This document shows positions 58,724 to 64,000 of a DNA stretch of 64,000 nucleotides, one piece after another (position 1 is the stretch's first letter; every line of letters starts with the position of its first letter). This DNA is from Komagataella phaffii GS115 (Eukaryota; Ascomycota; Pichiomycetes; Pichiales; Pichiaceae): positions 62,001 to 126,000 of the forward strand of contig NC_012966.1 of NCBI RefSeq assembly GCF_000027005.1, written 5' to 3'. The position numbers were made by a program, and so were the translations under genes. The notes beneath the pieces are model-generated. The model saw only the letters and a list, made by a program, of their open reading frames with translations. It did not search any database and was not told the DNA's origin.

Positions 58724-60877
58724 CTATGTATCATCGTCAGCTATTGCCTGGTTAAAGAAAACCAAGAAGCGGTCAGTGTCTGGCAGCTTGCGGGCTTCAT
58801 ACTCGTCAACAATTCTGCCCTGAATTCTTTCTATCAAAGACTCGGTAATCTTCTCATCTTCAATGTTTGTAGAAATTGACGTTGTTAGGTGGGATATCTG
58901 ATATGTGAGAGTGTCTAACATGTTTTGAGGGTCGATATCTTGGATAATCTTCGTGGCATAATCCACAATGAATTCATTGATAATTTTGTGTAGCACGAGG
59001 CTCAATTCTGTGAATGAGTCAGTGTCTTGAGTCAGAACTGTAGGCAGGAACCAAAGACGAAGGTCTTTTCTTGATTTGTTGGTCTTAGTTGAATCAAACT
59101 CAACGTAATGTTCAAAAACCGGGTTACTCTTATGAAATAAATGGCGAATGACGCTTGTAATTGAGGTGTTCTTGGATGCGGTTCCGAAATCGATAAATGC
59201 ATATTTGGTTTGAAGCTCATTTTTAAGGTGCAACAGACTCTTGATCACAAACAACTTTCTAGCTATGACTTGCTTATCAACTTTGTGATTCAGTTCACCT
59301 CCATAATTTTTTAGTATCGACAATATGCTAATGTGAACCAAAGTGTTTGCCAAATGGTCAAAAGAAGCTTTGGAGATAAGCAACTGGGATTCTTCCAAAA
59401 TGGCGGACACCTCAAGGATGGGTGGGTAAACTGGCAGAGTTGCGGCACTCAACTTCAGCTCTTTCGGCGACGGCTCATAATTAATGATGGAATCAGTTAC
59501 TCTTTGACGGATCTGTGCGAGATATTGATTATCAAAATCGTTGATAACAGGTTCGAAAAATTTGTTCAAGTTCAACTCCTCTTCTTCGTCTCCACTCATT
59601 GACGTGTTTCTGTATTGCTGAAGTTCGGTTAGCAATTTCTTCAACTCTTCTACATCGTGAACTTTGGCGATCTCTCCTTTCAAAATTTCGTGTAAAGGGC
59701 TGATTACTTGGGCAAGCCATTGGCTCAATTGTTGAGTTTGCAAATCATTTCTACCAGTGAAGAAAGATTCCAGCAAATTCTTTTCGTCACTAATCAATCC
59801 ATACCAGGAGTCAAAATGTTTCAAAGCGACATCTAGTGAGTTTTCCTTGATTTCAAGCAATAGGGGTTCAACGAGAAAATGGACCAGTTTCCATCTCAAC
59901 CTAAAGTATTGAGCATAGATATCCTTCAACAGGTTAGATATTTCCTCATCATCTGCACTGTATCTTTCATTCAAATAGGAAATCAATTGAATGATATTTT
60001 TCTCCCCCAAATCTTCCGTGAATACTTCGTTTGTTACTAGCTTCTTTTGGAGAAAACTTAGGTCCGACTCTTCAGCCAATTTAGCAACGATTATGGGCTC
60101 GTACTCCTTGAAAGTTTCTATAACATAATTTCTAATCAGTGTTAAAGCTCTTATCAAACACTGCCTGAACCTTGTCTTGTATTTGGCATACTCTTTGAAC
60201 TCTCTTCGTTCGTCTGTTTCTAAAAATTGCATACAAAAGTCCAATTTGGTAAGGATCTCTGCAAAGGAAGCATCGTTAACCATACCAGAACTCGATGTAG
60301 TATTTAGTTTGTGAATGATAGGATCTAATTGATTGAAGACATCCAAAATCTCCATTACTCCGTTGTAGAGCTGCCTATCCTCATTGGTCTCCGTGATAAG
60401 CTTATTGGATGTCTCATGGAACTCTTTGGTCTGATTTATGATTGACTCATTGATTAATTGAAGGTCGTTCAATTGGTCAATAATATCCTGTGTCTCCTGA
60501 AGTAACGAACCGTTGACATCATGTACATGAGTGAAATAATCAAGAGTTTCGTCCAACACGTCAGCCGTTTCGGTGTCAAGTGTTTGGTAGGATTCAAAAT
60601 CTAGAACTTCATTGATATGAGGATACAAAAGCTCAGACTTAACGTACTCTGTGTATTCTCTATTTTCTTCGTTCGTTAGTGGCCACAATAGTAGATCTTT
60701 TTTTCTTGACTGTTCCTCCAATGTGTGCAAGTGGGTGGTTGAGACATTCTTTTTCAGATCATTTCTATCCGTTTCATGCTTCAAGTGATGGTACTCAACT
60801 GTGGGAGGATCCACTATTACTAGGGAGTTCTTTCGATGCCTTCTGGCCCCTATGGTGGCAGATCTTTGCCTTGTCAT
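58724..60877 (-). CDS. COG3: Conserved oligomeric Golgi complex subunit Cog3 (Sec34)
   Basis: A 717-residue tethering-complex subunit for retrograde vesicles at the Golgi (yeast Cog3: 801). It is mostly alpha-helical. The N-terminal coiled coil spans about residues 100-170 (TQDIIDQLNDLQLINESIINQTKEFHET, shown as INESIINQTKEFHE). The family-specific motif YAKYKTRFRQCLIRALTLIRNY lies near 230-250 (core TRFRQCLIRALTLIRNY). The start MTRQRSATIGARRHRKN is basic. The upstream neighbour is TFB5 on the same strand. Confidence 0.88.
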   Translation of the reverse strand: MTRQRSATIGARRHRKNSLVIVDPPTVEYHHLKHETDRNDLKKNVSTTHLHTLEEQSRKKDLLLWPLTNEENREYTEYVKSELLYPHINEVLDFESYQTLDTETADVLDETLDYFTHVHDVNGSLLQETQDIIDQLNDLQLINESIINQTKEFHETSNKLITETNEDRQLYNGVMEILDVFNQLDPIIHKLNTTSSSGMVNDASFAEILTKLDFCMQFLETDERREFKEYAKYKTRFRQCLIRALTLIRNYVIETFKEYEPIIVAKLAEESDLSFLQKKLVTNEVFTEDLGEKNIIQLISYLNERYSADDEEISNLLKDIYAQYFRLRWKLVHFLVEPLLLEIKENSLDVALKHFDSWYGLISDEKNLLESFFTGRNDLQTQQLSQWLAQVISPLHEILKGEIAKVHDVEELKKLLTELQQYRNTSMSGDEEEELNLNKFFEPVINDFDNQYLAQIRQRVTDSIINYEPSPKELKLSAATLPVYPPILEVSAILEESQLLISKASFDHLANTLVHISILSILKNYGGELNHKVDKQVIARKLFVIKSLLHLKNELQTKYAFIDFGTASKNTSITSVIRHLFHKSNPVFEHYVEFDSTKTNKSRKDLRLWFLPTVLTQDTDSFTELSLVLHKIINEFIVDYATKIIQDIDPQNMLDTLTYQISHLTTSISTNIEDEKITESLIERIQGRIVDEYEARKLPDTDRFLVFFNQAIADDDT

Positions 60878-61272
60878 GGTGAACAGTCAAAAACAGATTG
60901 AACCTGTATATGCCTGGGTGGAGAATAGCGAGGGTTGATTCAGACACTAAGAATCGATAATAGAGTGGTCCTGAGAGGTGATTCGAAAAATTGGACCACC
61001 ACGTTATATGGATAATGGGTGTAGATGTATATAAGCTTATAGATGATAGTACGCAAAGCAGCGTCTGTTTGCCTTCGTTGGCGCAACTTTTCACGATGAG
61101 AACGTTATTACATTCAATAGATCACTGGAATACCCAAATGCCCTCGGCAAAAACACCATAAACATTACAAAACTTCTAAAACCTTTCACATATGGTCACA
61201 CAAACCACTTCAATTCATTCTAATGTTAAATATACTCACTCTCAATCTCTTTCTTTAATTGAAAGTTCAGCT
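60878..61272. other. COG3 promoter / TFB5 3' region
   Basis: 395 bp with no gene. A TATATAAG-like stretch (about 61027-61034) is present; nothing else stands out. Confidence 0.5.
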
Positions 61273-61556
61273 TCATGCTTCGTCTTCATCCAAGGGATTA
61301 TAGGAATTTTGTGCTAAGATTCGGGCCAATTCAGCTTTGACAAACGGTATCCTGTTCTGATCTACTACTAAGTGGGTATCATCAAGTTCTTCTATGACAA
61401 TGTCATGGCTCTCAGCATCAATCTTCAATATTAGTGCTCTAATTGATGGATCGCTTGGATTGGTTAGTTGCTGATCTTGCAAAACAAAAAAAGACCGTAT
61501 TGTCTGTCCAACCATTCTTACCATTTAACGAGAGCACCTTTGATTGCTCTGGGCAT
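61273..61556 (-). CDS. TFB5: TFIIH subunit Tfb5 (one intron)
   Basis: The smallest subunit of TFIIH (p8/TTDA), stabilising p52/Tfb2 for transcription and nucleotide excision repair. Exon 1 is 61522-61556 (MPRAIKGALVK + TG) and exon 2 is 61273-61453, giving 71 residues (yeast: 72). The spliced junction creates the conserved ALVKCDPSIRALILKID. The remaining family pattern is IVIEELDDTHLVVD, FVKAELARIL and the end YNPLDEDE. Reading straight through without splicing would give a non-homologous start (MVRMVGQTIRSFF) that is intron sequence. Confidence 0.95.
61454..61521 (-). other. TFB5 intron (68 nt)
   Basis: Donor GTAAGA, branch AACTAAC and acceptor CCAAG 10 nt past the branch adenosine. Phase 2 splicing recreates the conserved Cys codon (TG + C). 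The acceptor is AAG, as in the PLB intron. Confidence 0.9.
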
Positions 61557-61738
61557 TTAAGAACAATCTTACCGTCCAGATTCAGAGTCTGGGTCAGGTA
61601 AAATTCACTCTAGGTGTTTCACTAGGCAAGTTAAGGATCAGCGAATAATCAGTTATCAGAAACCCTACACCAGGAACAAAACTGAATTGGGTGCCAGTTT
61701 GAATCAGTCACTGCTCAATCAACTTAATGAAGTACTAA

Positions 61739-64000
61739 ATGGTTGAAAATACAGAAAATTCAGAAAAGAGCTCAATTGATCTCAGCACATCTGATAGAGC
61801 TAGTCAAAAACCAGAATTACCTGAAGCAGTTTTGGTTGATGGCAATAATGAGTTGGCAAAAGTTGACGATAGTGGAGAAGAAGAACGGGGCAAAAAAGAA
61901 CAAGAACAACAAGAAGACAAGGAAGGAGAAGAAGAAGGACATAACCAGCAAACCGAGGAAGCTAATGGGTCGATAAAGACATCCAAAGCAAAAGAAGAGA
62001 ATGGGGCCGCGGTCAGTGTTCATGAGGCATCGTCCAAGGATGACGAAACATTAGATGAACAGAAAGAGGGGCAGAATGGCGTGGACAAGACAACAGAGGC
62101 AAGCAACAAAGTAGCACAGCAGCAACTTGATGCATCCGATAACCTAGATTCTTTAGATTCTTCTACCTCAGACCTATCCGATGAACTCCAATCTCAATCG
62201 GACGTCAATGATAATCCCGATGCAGAGCTACCACAGTTTACATTCCATAGGATAAGCCAGTTGCCCCCTTCATTTATGAAGCATGATCCTATATCTGCTT
62301 CCTATATTCATGAAAAGTTTTTTTTATTTGCTACTCACAACGGCTTTATTCACATTTCCGATAATAATTTTCAAGAGATAAGAACTTTTAGAGCTCACAG
62401 AGCCTCCATTCTATCCCTTCATACAGATGGGGAATACTTTGCATCTGCTTCTATGGATGGAACAGTTGTAGTCGGTTCTATTCTTAACGACAAGGATATA
62501 GTAGCTTATGACTTCAAACGTCCTGTGCATGCTGTGATTATTGATCGGCAGTACAAGGTGACCAAGTCTTTCATTTCCGGAGGAATGTCAGGAGAGGTTA
62601 TCTTGTCAACGAGAAATTGGCTGGGCCAACGAGCTGATACAGTACTAGAAACAGAGCACGGCCCTATCACTTCTATCAAATGTGTCGACGATTTGATAAT
62701 TTGGACTAATGACAAGGGCATCACATTTTATCAAACATCTACCCGAACTATGCTTTTGAACACACCTTTGCCCAAAGGCTTTAACAGGCCTGATATTTAC
62801 TGGCCTAAGTACTCCTTCCCTGAAACGGATCGGCTCATTGTTGGATGGAATGATCATGTCTGGTTCTATAAACTAACTATTCCTCAAACTGTTCAGACAC
62901 TACAAGCTGCCAATTTTCTCAGTACAGCGGCTTCTAGCTTTAGGATAGGCGCTGTAGAGAAAAGCGTTGAACTTGAATCTCATGTTCATTTGCCAGATAC
63001 TATCATTGGTGGAATTTCCTCCATAAATGACAATTTAATTGTTTTGAATTACCTAGCACCTGTTGAAGACAAAAGCAACAATTCAAGAAGGCCAAAAATG
63101 AAATCGGCTCCTCCTGAACTGCAAGTTATCGATCCTTGGACGAAAGAGGAATTGTCAGTGGATATTATTGAACCTAAAGATTATGCAACGTTGGGGGTAA
63201 ACGATTATCATCTTGAAAAATCAATTGGCGAAATGGTCAGATGGTTCCTAATCTCACCCAATGACGCTATCCTTATCAAGGAATTCTCGCTTCATGACCA
63301 GCTAGAGTGGTATATTGAACACAAGATGTATCAGAAGGCTTGGAGTATTTCTGAATATATTCTTCCACCATTAGAGAGAATTACTCTAGGGGTGCAGCAG
63401 GTGCATGAATATATCAATAGTGAAAAATGGAGCGAAGCAGGCGAGCTTCTTACCAAAGTGCTAGCTCACAGTGATGATACTTCAAAAGAACATCAAGAAT
63501 ACATTAAAGGGGAATGGGCAAATTTTTTAGACCTATTTTTTGAAAAAGGACATCAGGACCAAATCGTTGATTGCATCCCCAAGGTGTATTTCCCGAACTC
63601 AGCAGTGAATATTGACCCCAAGATATACGGGAAATATTTGGAACATTATCTAACTGACTGGAAAAATATACCCAAGTTTTTACAGTTGTATCATGACTGG
63701 GATCACAGATTACTGGATTTGAGATATTTCCAGTTCTTGTTGGACAATACTTTGAATAGCAATCAAAATGAATCTAACAATAAAATGCCAATGGTCGATA
63801 AGATTCGCTTTTTGTTTATTGAATTGTGTCTAGAAATTGATGATCCTCAGCCAGCAGTTAAACATTTAATCATAATGAGGGATCCTGGAACTCTACAGTT
63901 CTTGATAAGCAATCACATACTTGGAAAGTTTGTCGATAGACTTCCAGAGATTTTAACGTTGGAGTTGAATGATGAAGAATTACAGTATGCTACTGTAGAC
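61739..64000 (+). CDS. VPS41: HOPS complex subunit Vps41 (partial, runs off the end)
   Basis: 754 codons are present without a stop; the gene continues beyond the window (yeast Vps41: 992 residues). The N-terminal ~165 residues are strongly acidic and low in complexity (EEERGKKEQEQQEDKEGEEEG). A WD40-like beta-propeller follows (FHRISQLPPSFMKHDPISASY; FRAHRASILSLHTDGEYFASASMDGTV; IDRQYKVTKSFISGG), each given here in short form, then the helical clathrin-heavy-chain-type region from about residue 520. Vps41 acts in vacuole fusion and in AP-3 vesicle delivery. The ATG at 61739 is preceded by an A-rich context. Confidence 0.9.
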   Translation, partial: MVENTENSEKSSIDLSTSDRASQKPELPEAVLVDGNNELAKVDDSGEEERGKKEQEQQEDKEGEEEGHNQQTEEANGSIKTSKAKEENGAAVSVHEASSKDDETLDEQKEGQNGVDKTTEASNKVAQQQLDASDNLDSLDSSTSDLSDELQSQSDVNDNPDAELPQFTFHRISQLPPSFMKHDPISASYIHEKFFLFATHNGFIHISDNNFQEIRTFRAHRASILSLHTDGEYFASASMDGTVVVGSILNDKDIVAYDFKRPVHAVIIDRQYKVTKSFISGGMSGEVILSTRNWLGQRADTVLETEHGPITSIKCVDDLIIWTNDKGITFYQTSTRTMLLNTPLPKGFNRPDIYWPKYSFPETDRLIVGWNDHVWFYKLTIPQTVQTLQAANFLSTAASSFRIGAVEKSVELESHVHLPDTIIGGISSINDNLIVLNYLAPVEDKSNNSRRPKMKSAPPELQVIDPWTKEELSVDIIEPKDYATLGVNDYHLEKSIGEMVRWFLISPNDAILIKEFSLHDQLEWYIEHKMYQKAWSISEYILPPLERITLGVQQVHEYINSEKWSEAGELLTKVLAHSDDTSKEHQEYIKGEWANFLDLFFEKGHQDQIVDCIPKVYFPNSAVNIDPKIYGKYLEHYLTDWKNIPKFLQLYHDWDHRLLDLRYFQFLLDNTLNSNQNESNNKMPMVDKIRFLFIELCLEIDDPQPAVKHLIIMRDPGTLQFLISNHILGKFVDRLPEILTLELNDEELQYATVD

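Noticed and set aside
1..64000. tRNA genes, rRNA, CRISPR arrays, transposons or LTRs
   Set aside because: Reading the spacers on both strands, I saw no B-box-like tRNA elements, regular spaced repeats, reverse-transcriptase or transposase frames. A dedicated scan (tRNAscan-type covariance search) could still find something I missed.

Overview
The window looks like chromosomal DNA of a methylotrophic budding yeast, most probably Komagataella phaffii (Pichia pastoris) or a close relative. Every recognisable gene has a budding-yeast counterpart (NUP120, HEM14, IRC20, SCM3, CTF19, GID4, YEF3 and others). Introns are few, short and close to the start codon. CTG is read as leucine: it encodes the conserved Leu of both ABC signature motifs in YEF3 (22131 and 23190), which excludes the CUG-Ser yeasts. 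The species name is inferred from overall resemblance, not from a database search.

Layout. 1-9.5 kb: cohesin release factor RAD61/WPL1, helicase DBP7, Pol III subunit RPC37, eIF2B-alpha GCN3 (with intron), mitochondrial EF-G MEF2 and RPA subunit RFA2. 9.5-19.6 kb: the large SNF2/RING protein IRC20, a 2.1-kb spacer, stress kinase RCK2 (a new 5' intron and a frame break near its 3' end) and aspartyl aminopeptidase APE4. 20-28.7 kb: highly expressed YEF3, a phospholipase B (intron), EF-hand protein SSP120, a small Ser/Ala-rich ORF and RPL22 (intron). 28.9-38.2 kb: an accessory-looking stretch with a second Ser/Thr-rich ORF, a bacterial-type DIP1984-family gene, an aldehyde dehydrogenase, a secreted family-4 rhamnogalacturonan-lyase-like enzyme, centromere factor SCM3 and a SUN-family cell-wall protein. 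38.9-47.1 kb: GID4, GH81 glucanase ENG2/ACF2, carrier YMC1, chorismate mutase ARO7, a JID1-like J-protein and the delta-12 desaturase. After a 2.5-kb spacer, 49.6-64 kb: NUP120, HEM14, a 60-residue membrane protein, an alpha/beta hydrolase, CTF19, GNA1, COG3, TFB5 (intron) and the 5' part of VPS41.

The genes do not form one pathway; this is ordinary eukaryotic gene order. Two themes recur. Chromosome segregation is represented three times (RAD61, SCM3, CTF19). Convergent pairs are packed extremely tightly, to the point that RPC37 and GCN3 share one TTAA for both stop codons. Six introns were resolved by hand; all have a CTAAC branch site only 6-11 nt from the acceptor. No tRNA, rRNA, transposon, CRISPR array or centromere repeat was recognised.

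The most interesting items are the RCK2 frame break just before its conserved C-terminal segment, the probable horizontally acquired DIP1984-family gene, the pectin-type lyase, and several small membrane or Ser/Thr-rich proteins of unknown function.
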